Shown piece by piece: positions 1 to 7,583 of a stretch of 37,770 nt of DNA. Both the position numbers and the translations under genes were made by a program. Origin of the DNA: an uncultured Acidimicrobiaceae bacterium (lineage in GTDB: Bacteria; Actinomycetota; Acidimicrobiia; Acidimicrobiales; Ilumatobacteraceae); NCBI GenBank assembly GCA_937890395.1, contig CALACK010000129.1, forward strand, positions 1 through 37,770. The letters run 5' to 3'. The notes under the pieces are model-generated. The model did no database searches and was not told the origin of the DNA. It was given only the letters and a program-made list of their open reading frames with translations. Within the stretch, counting starts at the first letter, position 1, and the number at the start of each line of letters is the position of its first letter.

Positions 1-32
1 CTGACTTTTAGCCCTGACTTTTAGCCCTGACT
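1..32. repeat. 13-bp direct repeat at window edge
   Basis: Two exact copies of the 13-bp unit CTGACTTTTAGCC lie at 1-13 and 14-26, followed by a partial third copy (CTGACT) at 27-32. A small hairpin (GACTC, 4-nt loop, GAGTC) follows at 29-42. The array may continue to the left of the window, so its true length is unknown. No function can be assigned. Confidence 0.8.
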
Positions 33-108
33 CGACTGAGTCTGATTACAGAACTAACTGCACGGCAGTGCCATTCAAGGGAAAGGCGCCCACACAAAGG
101 AGATATTC

Positions 109-333
109 ATGGACTTCATTATCGAACGACAAGCACCAGGAGTTGGGGCAACTCCACAGGCACAACGCGAGGGGATGATCGCAAATTCGGAAGAACAACT
201 CGTAACCATGCGAAACGAACTGGAATGCCGTGCAATAAAGTCACACCAATCGCGATGGAAACACAGCACGACACTTCGAAAAAATAGTTTATTAATTTGT
301 CGCGTGGCTGATAGTCGAGCGATAGATCGTTGA
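109..333 (+). CDS. Possible small protein, 74 aa, unrecognised
   Basis: I do not recognise this protein. The ATG is preceded by a strong ribosome binding site, AAGGAG at 97-102, with a 6-nt spacer, which is the main reason for listing it. The first half (about residues 1-40) is acidic/polar and plausible as protein. The second half is rich in Arg, Ser and His and looks less protein-like. There is no signal peptide or membrane segment. A 103-codon frame on the opposite strand (75-386) lacks comparable start signals. It could be a real small gene, a decayed one, or a leader peptide, and confidence is low. Confidence 0.35.
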   Translation: MDFIIERQAPGVGATPQAQREGMIANSEEQLVTMRNELECRAIKSHQSRWKHSTTLRKNSLLICRVADSRAIDR

Positions 334-363
334 GAGACTCCGTTAGACGTGACAGTACTTATT

Positions 364-525
364 TTAAGTGTGCGCCATGTCCTCAACGTCTTGTGCAGTC
401 AAAAGCATGTCATGATTTATCTTGGCATGCTCTTGTACTTGTAAAATAAGTTCGCTCATTTCTGAATCAGAGATGATTGAGCCGCAAGGGCATTCAACCG
501 TGTAAATTTCGCCAGCGTTTTTCAT
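364..525 (-). CDS. DUF1059 family small protein
   Basis: This is a 53-residue cytoplasmic protein starting at MKNAGE. It matches DUF1059: an N-terminal Cys-Pro-Cys-Gly motif (residues 11-14), an acidic middle, and a helix with the family's EHA...H pattern near residues 32-39, followed by the typical C-terminal 'LT..D...MA' ending. The longer frame starting at 570 would overlap the divergent regulator gene and adds residues outside the domain, so the internal ATG at 525 is preferred; no strong Shine-Dalgarno is visible. The paired Cys and His residues suggest metal binding, but the family function is unknown. Only about 27 bp separate it from the divergent BTAD regulator at 553, so the two may share a control region. 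Confidence 0.75.
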   Translation of the reverse strand: MKNAGEIYTVECPCGSIISDSEMSELILQVQEHAKINHDMLLTAQDVEDMAHT

Positions 526-552
526 CACAGCGAACTTTAGTAGAGTTAGCGC

Positions 553-1305
553 GTGGCTATCCAAGTTCAACTTGCGGGTCGTATATCTGTGCGATGCGAT
601 AAAAAATTGTTACCACTGGCCGGCATGGGTGGCGTTTTGGGTCGGATGATCTTGGTTCATCTCTCACTTACTCCGCATCCAATTTCGCGCAATTTATTAA
701 TTGATGCATTATGGCCAGACAATTCGCCTCCTTCGACCGATTCGGTTCTTAATGCAACTTTTAGTCGATTACGTAAAGGTTTCTCTGCTATTGGCTTTGA
801 CGCAAAAAATCTTATTATTTCGAACGGCGGTTCTGTTGAAATTCGCTGGCCTGAAGAAACTCGTATTGATCTTCGTACAACGACCCGTGCGATCGATGAC
901 GCAGAGGCTGCGTATCACAAAAAAGATATGGCACTTGCATTACGCGGTGCGACGATTTCGTACGCTATTAGTCGCAATCCGATTCTGCCCGGCATTGACC
1001 GAATTTGGTTAGACAGTGAGCGCACTCGACAGAATCAAATTTTAGAAAGGTCGCTCAATATTCTCTGCGATGTCTGGGATTTCAGAAATGAACTTGATAA
1101 CAGTCTGTTGATGGCACAAACGCTATTGCGTGTTTCGCCATACTCGCAACAAGCAATTCAGAAAGTGGTGCGGACATATCTGAAGATGGATGATTATCCA
1201 GCCGCCTATGTAGCGCTCACTAAGTATGAAGAACTTATTTCAACCGATCTTGGAATCAGGGACACCAAAAATTTACGGGCATGGTTTAAAGAAATAAGCG
1301 TCTAA
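553..1305 (+). CDS. BTAD (SARP-like) transcriptional regulator
   Basis: This 250-residue protein resembles short SARP/BTAD regulators. Residues about 1-100 form a winged-helix, OmpR-like DNA-binding domain (motif around LLIDALWPD followed by a recognition-helix region with SVLNATFSRLRK). Residues about 105-248 form an all-helical bacterial transcriptional activation domain with repeated TPR-like helices (WLDSERTRQ, SPYSQQAI, AAYVALTKYEELI). It has no ATPase or sensor domain, so it is the minimal form of the family. The start is GTG at 553. It is divergent from the DUF1059 gene. BTAD regulators normally activate adjacent clusters, but no biosynthetic cluster is visible here, so its targets are unknown. 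Confidence 0.82.
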   Translation: MAIQVQLAGRISVRCDKKLLPLAGMGGVLGRMILVHLSLTPHPISRNLLIDALWPDNSPPSTDSVLNATFSRLRKGFSAIGFDAKNLIISNGGSVEIRWPEETRIDLRTTTRAIDDAEAAYHKKDMALALRGATISYAISRNPILPGIDRIWLDSERTRQNQILERSLNILCDVWDFRNELDNSLLMAQTLLRVSPYSQQAIQKVVRTYLKMDDYPAAYVALTKYEELISTDLGIRDTKNLRAWFKEISV

Positions 1306-1323
1306 CAAAACACAGTTGACTAG

Positions 1324-1539
1324 TTATCGGCTGCCGTTCTGAATCGGCTCAGTATTTGGCATCATCTTGTTCAAGATGAAATAAACCGGACAAAACCGAG
1401 TAAGTGGGCTGATGATTTGCAGAGCGGCAACTGCTCCTGCAATCCATAACCACTGCATATTTACTGATGCTCCTAACACGACGCTAATCATGTACAGCAC
1501 ACCAACAATTCCATCGTGGGCCCGAATCTTTGCTTGCAT
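1324..1539 (-). CDS. DUF2892 (YgaP-like) inner membrane protein
   Basis: This is a 71-residue membrane protein. Two hydrophobic helices (about residues 12-27 and 30-46) are followed by the conserved R-F-C-P-x-Y motif typical of DUF2892/YgaP-like membrane domains. The start is fixed by a near-perfect ribosome binding site (AGGAGG, on the minus strand at 1544-1549) five bases from the ATG at 1539. A longer frame reaching 1620 has no such support. The family often accompanies rhodanese domains, but here the protein stands alone, although a rhodanese-type TrhO is encoded about 1.3 kb away. The function is not established. Confidence 0.82.
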   Translation of the reverse strand: MQAKIRAHDGIVGVLYMISVVLGASVNMQWLWIAGAVAALQIISPLTRFCPVYFILNKMMPNTEPIQNGSR

Positions 1540-1543
1540 ATTG

Positions 1544-1549
1544 CCTCCT
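1544..1549 (-). promoter_or_regulatory. Ribosome binding site fixing the DUF2892 start
   Basis: The minus strand reads AGGAGG five bases upstream of the ATG at 1539. It is the strongest Shine-Dalgarno sequence I noticed in the window and rules out the 27-residue longer start. Confidence 0.85.
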
Positions 1550-1575
1550 ATATTTAAGTGAATTTTGACCTTCGG

Positions 1576-1589
1576 TTTTAATATTAAAA
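1576..1589. promoter_or_regulatory. AT palindrome in divergent intergenic region
   Basis: TTTTAATATTAAAA is a perfect 14-bp palindrome between the divergent DUF2892 and SRPBCC genes. It is flanked by two direct copies of TGACCTT (1566-1572 and 1593-1599). The placement suits an operator or divergent promoter element. No convincing -35/-10 pair could be matched, so this is only a candidate. Confidence 0.3.
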
Positions 1590-1656
1590 AGCTGACCTTG
1601 AAATTACCTTGCGGTTGCATTGCTTAAGATCTTGTAATGCGAGTAAGTTTTGTGTC

Positions 1657-2115
1657 ATGACTTACGCGGTGTCGGTAGTGCGAGACGTCAAAGCCAGCCC
1701 TGAAGATATATGGGCATTGGTCACCGACTTGTCTCGGATGGGTGAATGGTCACCCGAAAGCCAAGGCGGCGAATGGATTGATGGTGCTAGTTGTGCCGCA
1801 GTTGGAGCAAAGTTTAAAGGCAACAATCTGAACGGCGACAAGTCCTGGCAAGCAGTTGTAGTAGTAGATGTTCATGACGCACCGCGAAAATTTGTATTCA
1901 GTTTGAATGTTTCCGATATGCATTTGTGTGATTGGGTATACGAAATTGAACCAACAGCCGACGGTTGTCGTGTAACGCATGCGTGGGTTGAGGGTCCGCA
2001 ATGGGCAGAATTCGCACCGATCGGTAAAAATATCAGTGGCGTAGATGATCGAGCAACACACAATCTGAGCAATATGGAGATCACGCTCGACAACTTGCTA
2101 AAGGCAGTTAAATAA
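1657..2115 (+). CDS. SRPBCC (START/Bet v1-like) family protein
   Basis: This 152-residue protein has the polyketide cyclase/dehydrase-like SRPBCC fold. It opens with a strand ending in the signature V.ASPEDIWALVTDLSRMGEWSP region (residues about 10-33), has central beta strands, and ends with a long amphipathic helix (NLSNMEITLDNLLKAVK). Starting at ATG 1657 puts the protein directly at the first beta strand; the upstream extension to 1609 adds unrelated residues. SRPBCC proteins bind hydrophobic ligands in a deep pocket, but the ligand cannot be predicted. The stop codon is only 2 nt upstream of the crotonase GTG start, so the two are probably cotranscribed. Confidence 0.85.
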   Translation: MTYAVSVVRDVKASPEDIWALVTDLSRMGEWSPESQGGEWIDGASCAAVGAKFKGNNLNGDKSWQAVVVVDVHDAPRKFVFSLNVSDMHLCDWVYEIEPTADGCRVTHAWVEGPQWAEFAPIGKNISGVDDRATHNLSNMEITLDNLLKAVK

Positions 2116-2117
2116 TT

Positions 2118-2828
2118 GTGGAGAATCTTGCAAATTTTGTAGTGAGTGACGGGGTCGCTGTCATCACGATGGACGACGGTAAAGCAAATGCTTTGTCAAT
2201 GTTGATGCAACAGTCCGTGAACGCGGCGCTCGATGAAGCAGAAAAAGTAAAACTTCCTGTCGTATTAACGGGTCGCTCGGGCATCCTGTCTGCTGGTTTC
2301 GATTTGAAGACACTTTCTGCTGGTGGTCAGCCGGCAATTGAAATGCTTAACGGTGGTATTGAATTAGCAATACGCTTACTCGGCTTTCCGAGCCCAGTAG
2401 TAATTGCCTGTCCAGGTCATGCAATTGCAATGGGTGTTTTTCTCTTGCAAAGTTGTGACTATCGAATTGGTGTAGCCGGCAACTATAAATATCTCGCTAA
2501 TGAAGTCGCAATCGGTATGACGATGCCATATTCAACGATAGAAATTTTGCGTCAACGATTAACACCTGCCGCACTGTCGCGCGCAGTTCTACTCGCTGAA
2601 ACTTTTACTCCTGAAAATGGTGTCGAGACAGGCTTCGTTGATCGGGTCGTGGCAACAGAAGCAGAACTGATGCCCGCAGCACTTGAGTTTGCCAAATCAG
2701 CTTCGGCTTTAAACGCCGCCGCCCACTCGGCCAGCAAAAAACGCTTACGCGCGGATTCGTTAGAAGCGATTCACGCGGGACTTACTAAAGACAATCAAGA
2801 CTGGAAGAAACTGTTTTCAGCGTCTTAA
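2118..2828 (+). CDS. Crotonase / enoyl-CoA hydratase family protein
   Basis: This is a 236-residue crotonase-fold protein acting on acyl-CoA thioesters in the cytoplasm. The two oxyanion-hole segments are visible: SAGFD (residues 58-62) and GHAIAMG (100-106). Glu129 in NEVAIGM aligns by eye with the first catalytic Glu of enoyl-CoA hydratase. The second catalytic Glu position appears to be Ala, and the usual Gly-rich GAGG turn is absent, so isomerase or hydrolase activity is possible. At 236 residues it is somewhat shorter than classical hydratases (about 255-260). The start is GTG at 2118, 2 nt after the SRPBCC stop. Its 3' end overlaps the convergent trhO gene by 4 nt. Confidence 0.85.
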   Translation: MENLANFVVSDGVAVITMDDGKANALSMLMQQSVNAALDEAEKVKLPVVLTGRSGILSAGFDLKTLSAGGQPAIEMLNGGIELAIRLLGFPSPVVIACPGHAIAMGVFLLQSCDYRIGVAGNYKYLANEVAIGMTMPYSTIEILRQRLTPAALSRAVLLAETFTPENGVETGFVDRVVATEAELMPAALEFAKSASALNAAAHSASKKRLRADSLEAIHAGLTKDNQDWKKLFSAS

Positions 2829-3697
2829 ATATTTTTTGCTCGGCAACTCGGGCAAGTAATTTTTGGCGATTTGTTCGCGCAGTCTTCGCAAACCAAAAAC
2901 AAGCATCGGCAATCTAAATTGGCGCAGTCATGAAACTGATTTGTACTTGACCCGCAATAGTCGCAAGACCCCAATACTTTTGCGTTTTCACTAAATTCGA
3001 TCTTCAGTCGCTTATCGAAAACATAGAGCGAACCCTCCCACAAAGAACTATCTGCGAATTCTTCGCCGTAACGCACGATGCCGCCATCAAGTTGGTAGAC
3101 CTCTTTGAAACCGCGATTCTTCATCAACACTGACAAAACTTCGCAGCGAATGCCACCAGTGCAGTAAGTAACTACGGGTTTGTTTTTGAGATGATCAAAT
3201 TTGCCGCTTTCAAGTTCGCTAACGAAATCGGGTGTTGATGCAACATCTGCAACGACTGCATTTTTGAACTTGCCAATGCGCGCCTCATGCGCACTCCGTC
3301 CGTCGAAGAAAACAACATCATCGCCACGTTGTGCAACAAGCTCATTCACTTCGTGTGGCTTTAGGCGTGCGCCACCACCGACAATGCCGTCTTGGTTGAC
3401 AGTAATTTCATCTGGCTTGCCAAAAGTAACTATTTCATCTCGCACACGAATCACTAATCGCGGAAATTCGTCACCTGCGCCTTCGGACCACTTGAAATCT
3501 ATTTCTTTGAACTGTGCAAACTCTTTTGTGGCACGAAGATACTTTTTGATGTTTGACAACAGACCACCAACAGTGCCATTGATGCCATCTTTAGAAATAA
3601 TGATTCGGCCCTTCAAGTCAAATCTTTCGCAGAGTGCACGTTGCCAAAGTCGAATTGCGTCTGGGTCTGCTAAAGGCGTGAACTTATAAAACAGCAC
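2825..3697 (-). CDS. trhO: tRNA uridine(34) hydroxylase (rhodanese, YceA/TrhO type)
   Basis: The protein has 290 residues from a GTG start at 3697. It resembles TrhO (YceA), which hydroxylates U34 in tRNA on the way to 5-methoxy or 5-carboxymethoxy-uridine derivatives. An N-terminal UPF0176-like domain (VLFYKFTPL, then [13 protein letters not shown]) precedes a rhodanese domain with the active loop CTGGIRCE, whose catalytic Cys is about residue 179. The C-terminal 50 residues carry multiple Cys pairs ([17 protein letters not shown]), probably a zinc ribbon. Longer starts would run into the divergent aminotransferase and add residues unlike the family. The start choice is moderately certain because no clear Shine-Dalgarno is present. 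Confidence 0.88.
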   Translation of the reverse strand: MLFYKFTPLADPDAIRLWQRALCERFDLKGRIIISKDGINGTVGGLLSNIKKYLRATKEFAQFKEIDFKWSEGAGDEFPRLVIRVRDEIVTFGKPDEITVNQDGIVGGGARLKPHEVNELVAQRGDDVVFFDGRSAHEARIGKFKNAVVADVASTPDFVSELESGKFDHLKNKPVVTYCTGGIRCEVLSVLMKNRGFKEVYQLDGGIVRYGEEFADSSLWEGSLYVFDKRLKIEFSENAKVLGSCDYCGSSTNQFHDCANLDCRCLFLVCEDCANKSPKITCPSCRAKNI

Positions 3698-3770
3698 TAT
3701 TTTTGAAGGTTCTATACAGACAATTTTACGCGAGGTTTTACGCAGAACTATCGGCGTAGCCTTATTAATA

Positions 3771-4991
3771 ATGGAAATCATGCAGTCGCAGAAACTAGCC
3801 AATGTGCTGTATGACATTCGTGGTCCAGTGCTTGATGAAGCCAAGCGACTTGAAGCGCAAGGTCACCGGATTATCAAACTAAATATTGGCAACCCGCAAC
3901 CGTTTGGTTTTGAGACACCGCCAGAAGTTTTGGTCGAAGTTGTTCGCAACTTGCCAACCTCACAGGGTTATTCAGATTCGCAAGGCATCTTGTCTGCGCG
4001 AACCGCAGTTGTTCAGCACTATCAAGAACGCGGAATTGATATCACAGATGTCGATGATGTTTGGTTAGGCAATGGTGTCAGTGAATTGATTCAACTTGCA
4101 TTGAATGCGTTACTTGATCAGGGTGACGAGGTTTTGATTCCTGCTCCTGATTATCCACTTTGGACAGCCTCAACAAGTCTGGCGGGTGGCACACCAGTGC
4201 ATTATTTGTGTGACGAGTCAAACGGTTGGATGCCGATGATGGAAAGCATTCGCGCCAAAGTAACTGATCGGACAAAGGCAATCGTCGTGATCAATCCGAA
4301 TAATCCAACCGGTGCGGTGTATAGCCCAGAAATTTTGCGGGAGATCGCAGATTTCGCTGCCGAGCGTGGACTGATCGTCATGGCTGATGAAATTTACGAC
4401 AAGATTCTCTACGACGACGCTGTGCACACAACATTTGCCGCGATTGCGCCGGACGTTTTTACAATGACGTTTAACGGTCTTTCAAAGGCATATCGTCTCG
4501 CGGGCTTTCGTGCTGGTTGGATGATGATGACTGGGCCACGCAAACATGCGACAAGTTACATTGAAGGCATCAACATGTTGACCAACATGCGGTTGTGCGC
4601 AAATGTGCCTGCACAACATGCGATACAAACTGCACTGGGTGGTCGTCAAAGTATTAAAGATTTAGTTTTGCCTGGTGGCCGACTGCTTGAACAGCGTGAT
4701 GCAGCGATAACTGCACTTGAGCAGATCAAAGGTGTTTCATGTGTAAAACCTAAAGGTGCGCTGTATGTGTTTCCGAAATTAGATCCGAAAATTTATCCGA
4801 TTGTCGACGATCGAAAATTTGTGCTTGACTTCTTGCGCGCTGAACATGTGCTGGTTGTGCAAGGCACTGGCTTTAATTGGCCGACAACAGATCACTTGCG
4901 CATTGTGACTTTGCCTTACGCCAAAGATCTCACCGAAGCAATCGGTCGACTCGGCAACTTCTTGTCGACCTACGACCCAGCGAAAAAATAA
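3771..4991 (+). CDS. PLP-dependent class I aminotransferase (AlaA-like)
   Basis: This 406-residue protein is a fold-type I aminotransferase close to glutamate-pyruvate aminotransferase AlaA. Seen in order are the N-terminal [11 protein letters not shown] substrate segment, [26 protein letters not shown], the PLP Schiff-base Lys239 within [16 protein letters not shown], and the C-terminal LRIVTLP with the Arg expected to bind the substrate carboxylate. It probably transfers amino groups between alanine or a similar amino acid and 2-oxoglutarate. An ATG at 3780 is an alternative start three codons downstream. It is divergent from trhO, and its TAA stop directly abuts the stop of the convergent SDR gene. 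Confidence 0.9.
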   Translation: MEIMQSQKLANVLYDIRGPVLDEAKRLEAQGHRIIKLNIGNPQPFGFETPPEVLVEVVRNLPTSQGYSDSQGILSARTAVVQHYQERGIDITDVDDVWLGNGVSELIQLALNALLDQGDEVLIPAPDYPLWTASTSLAGGTPVHYLCDESNGWMPMMESIRAKVTDRTKAIVVINPNNPTGAVYSPEILREIADFAAERGLIVMADEIYDKILYDDAVHTTFAAIAPDVFTMTFNGLSKAYRLAGFRAGWMMMTGPRKHATSYIEGINMLTNMRLCANVPAQHAIQTALGGRQSIKDLVLPGGRLLEQRDAAITALEQIKGVSCVKPKGALYVFPKLDPKIYPIVDDRKFVLDFLRAEHVLVVQGTGFNWPTTDHLRIVTLPYAKDLTEAIGRLGNFLSTYDPAKK

Positions 4992-5765
4992 TCAGCGAGC
5001 GTAAGTTACGCCACCGTCAACGATGATCGTTGAACCGACAACATAATCACCAGCACGAGACGCGAGATAAATCGCAGCACCAGCCATGTCTTCAGGTGTG
5101 CCAATACGCCCTGCAGGTATTTGAGTCGCAACAACATCGCCGTGATCACGTGCGACCTTGTTCATATCTGAGGCAAACGCACCTGGAGCAATTGCGGTGA
5201 CACTGATTTTGTCTTTTGCCAAACGCAACGCCATCCGTTTTGTCATGTGGATCAAGCCTGCCTTGCTTGCTGCATATGGATAAGTTTCCATCTCATTAAC
5301 CGAGATGCCGTCAATTGAAGCAATATTTATGACCTTGGCAATGTGATTATTTTTAATTGCAGCGGCTCGCAACTGTGGTGCAAGTGCCTGCGTCAAGAAA
5401 AACGGTGTCTTCATATTTATGTCAACTGTTTTATCCCAACCAGATTCAGGAAACTCATCAAACTCGGCCATCCAAGCTGCGCCAGCATTATTCACCAAAA
5501 TGTCAAGAGTCGGCTCGCGCTCGGCAATTGCTGCAGCTAGTGTCGTGACACCAGCCTGATTTGAAATATCGCCAGGAATCGAAATGCATTCGCCGTACTG
5601 CGAAAGTTCTTTAGCAGCAGCATCACACTGCGCAGCCTTGCGAGCAGTTATATAAACACGTGAGCAACCATGTTCGAGAAAACCTTGCACAATCATTGCG
5701 CCGATTCCGCGTGACCCGCCAGTGACTAGTGCAACCCGACCTTTGAGTGAGAAGAGATCTTTCAT
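4992..5765 (-). CDS. SDR family oxidoreductase
   Basis: This is a 257-residue classical short-chain dehydrogenase/reductase. The cofactor motif TGGSRGIG (residues 15-22) and NNAG (102-105 region) are present, as is the catalytic triad Ser150-Tyr164-Lys168 (YAASK). The C-terminal IIVDGGVTYAR ending is typical of FabG-like or gluconate-dehydrogenase-like SDRs. An Arg in the Rossmann turn leaves NADP(H) possible. The longer reading to 5822 would overlap the divergent MFS gene and adds a non-SDR leader, so ATG 5765 is preferred. The substrate is unknown. It is convergent with the aminotransferase with no spacer between stop codons. Confidence 0.9.
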   Translation of the reverse strand: MKDLFSLKGRVALVTGGSRGIGAMIVQGFLEHGCSRVYITARKAAQCDAAAKELSQYGECISIPGDISNQAGVTTLAAAIAEREPTLDILVNNAGAAWMAEFDEFPESGWDKTVDINMKTPFFLTQALAPQLRAAAIKNNHIAKVINIASIDGISVNEMETYPYAASKAGLIHMTKRMALRLAKDKISVTAIAPGAFASDMNKVARDHGDVVATQIPAGRIGTPEDMAGAAIYLASRAGDYVVGSTIIVDGGVTYAR

Positions 5766-5797
5766 CTCAAAGATGATACGAGCAGTAGTGTTGGCGC

Positions 5798-7093
5798 ATG
5801 CGAAAGAACCCAATGTTGGCAATTTTTACCACGGTTTTTATTGATTTATTGGGTTTCGGAATATTGATTCCAGTGTTTCCCCTATTAATTAGCGCCGGCT
5901 CACCGTTTCGAGTCACGCCAGAAGGTTGGTCATTTACTCAGGGTTTAATCATGCTGGGTTGGCTGCAGGCGATTTATCCATTTTGCATTTTTCTTGCCGC
6001 ACCAATTTTGGGCCAGTTGTCAGACCGTCACGGGCGTCGACCAGTTCTAGCTGCTTCAATCTTCGGTACTTCAATTGGTTACGTATTGTTCGCAATCGGC
6101 ATTAGCACGGCGATCATTCCGTTGCTGTTTGTGGCGCGAGCACTCGATGGAATCACAGGTGGCAATTTGGCAGTGGCGCAAGCCGCGATTGGTGATGTCA
6201 GCACCAACGAAAATCGTGCCAAGAATTTTGGTTTTCTTGGTGCAGCATTTGGATTGGGTTTTATTATCGGGCCATACCTTGGCGGACGACTTAGTTCGCC
6301 CGATGCCAGTTTTTACGGATTGTTTCACACACCGAGTTGGTTCGGTGCAACAACACCGTTTTGGTTCGCAGCGATAATTGCAATGGCCAATTGTCTGAGT
6401 GTTCTAACAACGTTTCCCGAAACACTCAAAGAAAAATTGCACGGCGGGCGAATCAAGATGGGTCGTGCAGTTAGCAATGTCGTCGCTGGCTTTAAGTCAG
6501 ATCGACTCCGAGTGATACTTGTAACTGGGTTTTTGTTTAGTGCTGGCTTCACATTTTTCACGACATTCTTCGGAGTCTATTTAAAAAATAGTTTTGACTT
6601 CTCGTCTGCGAAAATCGGTGATTATTTTGCACTCGTTGGTTTATTTATCGCAATCTCGCAAGCCGTCGTAGTTGGTCGCGTCGCCAAGAAACTTGCCGAT
6701 TTCAAGGTCTTGCGATTTAGTTTGTTAGGTACAGCGGCAATGATGTTGGTTTACTTTTTGACGCCCACGTCGTCACCTGCATACCTATATATGGTGATCC
6801 CATTCTTTACTTTTTTTAACGGTTTAACTATGGCCAACATGTCAAGCCTTGTTAGTCGCTCTGCTGAACCAGGTCAACAAGGTCAGGCCATGGGTATTTA
6901 CAGCAGTGTGCAAAGTTTGGCGCAAGTGCCAGCGTCAATTTTGGTTGGATACATCACATCAGGTATTACTTCAAGTCAGCCACTGATCGTTTCATCTGTG
7001 TGCATTGGTCTTGGCGGATTAATATTTGCCACAATGTTTCGTCCGAAATATGTTTCAAGTACCGTCGCTCATGCCGGCGCGCCAGTTCACTAG
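5798..7093 (+). CDS. MFS transporter, TetA/DHA1-like
   Basis: This 431-residue polytopic membrane protein has about 12 predicted helices. It begins with the TetA-like helix containing LLGFGILIPVFPLL, followed by the MFS motif A loop LSDRHGRRPVL and a motif C-like GFIIGPYLGG in helix 5. Sequence flavour is that of the tetracycline-efflux/DHA1 drug:proton antiporters. Substrate specificity cannot be inferred, and many environmental TetA-like proteins do not confer resistance. An ATG at 5813 is an alternative start. It lies 32 bp from the divergent SDR gene and 9 bp upstream of the Ddn-family reductase, which may be cotranscribed. Confidence 0.88.
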   Translation: MRKNPMLAIFTTVFIDLLGFGILIPVFPLLISAGSPFRVTPEGWSFTQGLIMLGWLQAIYPFCIFLAAPILGQLSDRHGRRPVLAASIFGTSIGYVLFAIGISTAIIPLLFVARALDGITGGNLAVAQAAIGDVSTNENRAKNFGFLGAAFGLGFIIGPYLGGRLSSPDASFYGLFHTPSWFGATTPFWFAAIIAMANCLSVLTTFPETLKEKLHGGRIKMGRAVSNVVAGFKSDRLRVILVTGFLFSAGFTFFTTFFGVYLKNSFDFSSAKIGDYFALVGLFIAISQAVVVGRVAKKLADFKVLRFSLLGTAAMMLVYFLTPTSSPAYLYMVIPFFTFFNGLTMANMSSLVSRSAEPGQQGQAMGIYSSVQSLAQVPASILVGYITSGITSSQPLIVSSVCIGLGGLIFATMFRPKYVSSTVAHAGAPVH

Positions 7094-7102
7094 AAAATTT
7101 TT

Positions 7103-7528
7103 ATGCCAAGCGACAGAAAACTAAAAGCAATGAACATGGTTCACCGGTTGTTGTTGGGCGTCACGCGCGGACGCAAAGGTTGGTTCATGGCAAACATGCC
7201 GGTGCTTGAACTTATAACAACAGGTAGAAAAAGTGGCAAGCAACGCGCGGTGATGTTGACTTCACCATTGCAAATAAATAACGAGATCGTGATCGTTGCC
7301 TCGCGTGGCGGTGACGATCAACACCCGGCTTGGTTTGTAAATTTACGAGATAATCCAAAAGTTTTAGTTCGATATATGGGCGAAGAAAAAAAGTTGATGA
7401 CGGCGCGAGTCGCAAGCAATACTGAACGCGAAACTCTGTGGCCACAAATCACGGCAAAATATAAGGGCTATGGCGAATATCAAACTCGTACCTCACGAGA
7501 AATCCCCCTGATCCTTCTAGCCGAATAA
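7103..7528 (+). CDS. Deazaflavin (F420)-dependent nitroreductase family protein
   Basis: This 141-residue protein matches the Ddn/DUF385 split beta-barrel family, whose members bind F420 or related flavins and reduce activated substrates. Visible family hallmarks are ELITTGRKSGKQR (residues about 36-48), the beta-barrel strands around EIVIVASRGG, and HPAWFVNLRDNPKVLVR (about 74-90). Most characterised homologues are actinobacterial. The gene starts at ATG 7103, 9 bp after the MFS stop, suggesting a transporter-reductase operon. Neither the cofactor nor the substrate can be proved from sequence. Confidence 0.85.
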   Translation: MPSDRKLKAMNMVHRLLLGVTRGRKGWFMANMPVLELITTGRKSGKQRAVMLTSPLQINNEIVIVASRGGDDQHPAWFVNLRDNPKVLVRYMGEEKKLMTARVASNTERETLWPQITAKYKGYGEYQTRTSREIPLILLAE

Positions 7529-7542
7529 CAAGAAATCATCTC

Positions 7543-7555
7543 TGACTAAAAGTCA
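7543..7555. promoter_or_regulatory. TGACT-N3-AGTCA dyad upstream of acyl-CoA dehydrogenase
   Basis: A perfect 5-bp-arm inverted repeat (TGACTAAAAGTCA) lies 28 bp before the ATG of the acyl-CoA dehydrogenase gene. It could be an operator for the downstream two-gene unit. No clear -35/-10 could be paired with it. Confidence 0.25.
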
Positions 7556-7583
7556 TATCTGGTTAGAGCACTAGCGTGGGGTC

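Noticed and set aside
75-386. 103-codon frame on the minus strand at the left end
   Set aside because: It overlaps the plus-strand frame that has a proper ribosome binding site, has no start signal of its own and shows no recognisable domain.
701-1012. Plus-strand frame inside the BTAD regulator
   Set aside because: Alternative-frame shadow of a well-supported gene; composition is Leu/Arg-rich without family features.
3201-3689. 162-codon frame opposite trhO
   Set aside because: Antisense of the rhodanese/TrhO coding sequence; low-complexity Ser/Thr/Pro composition.
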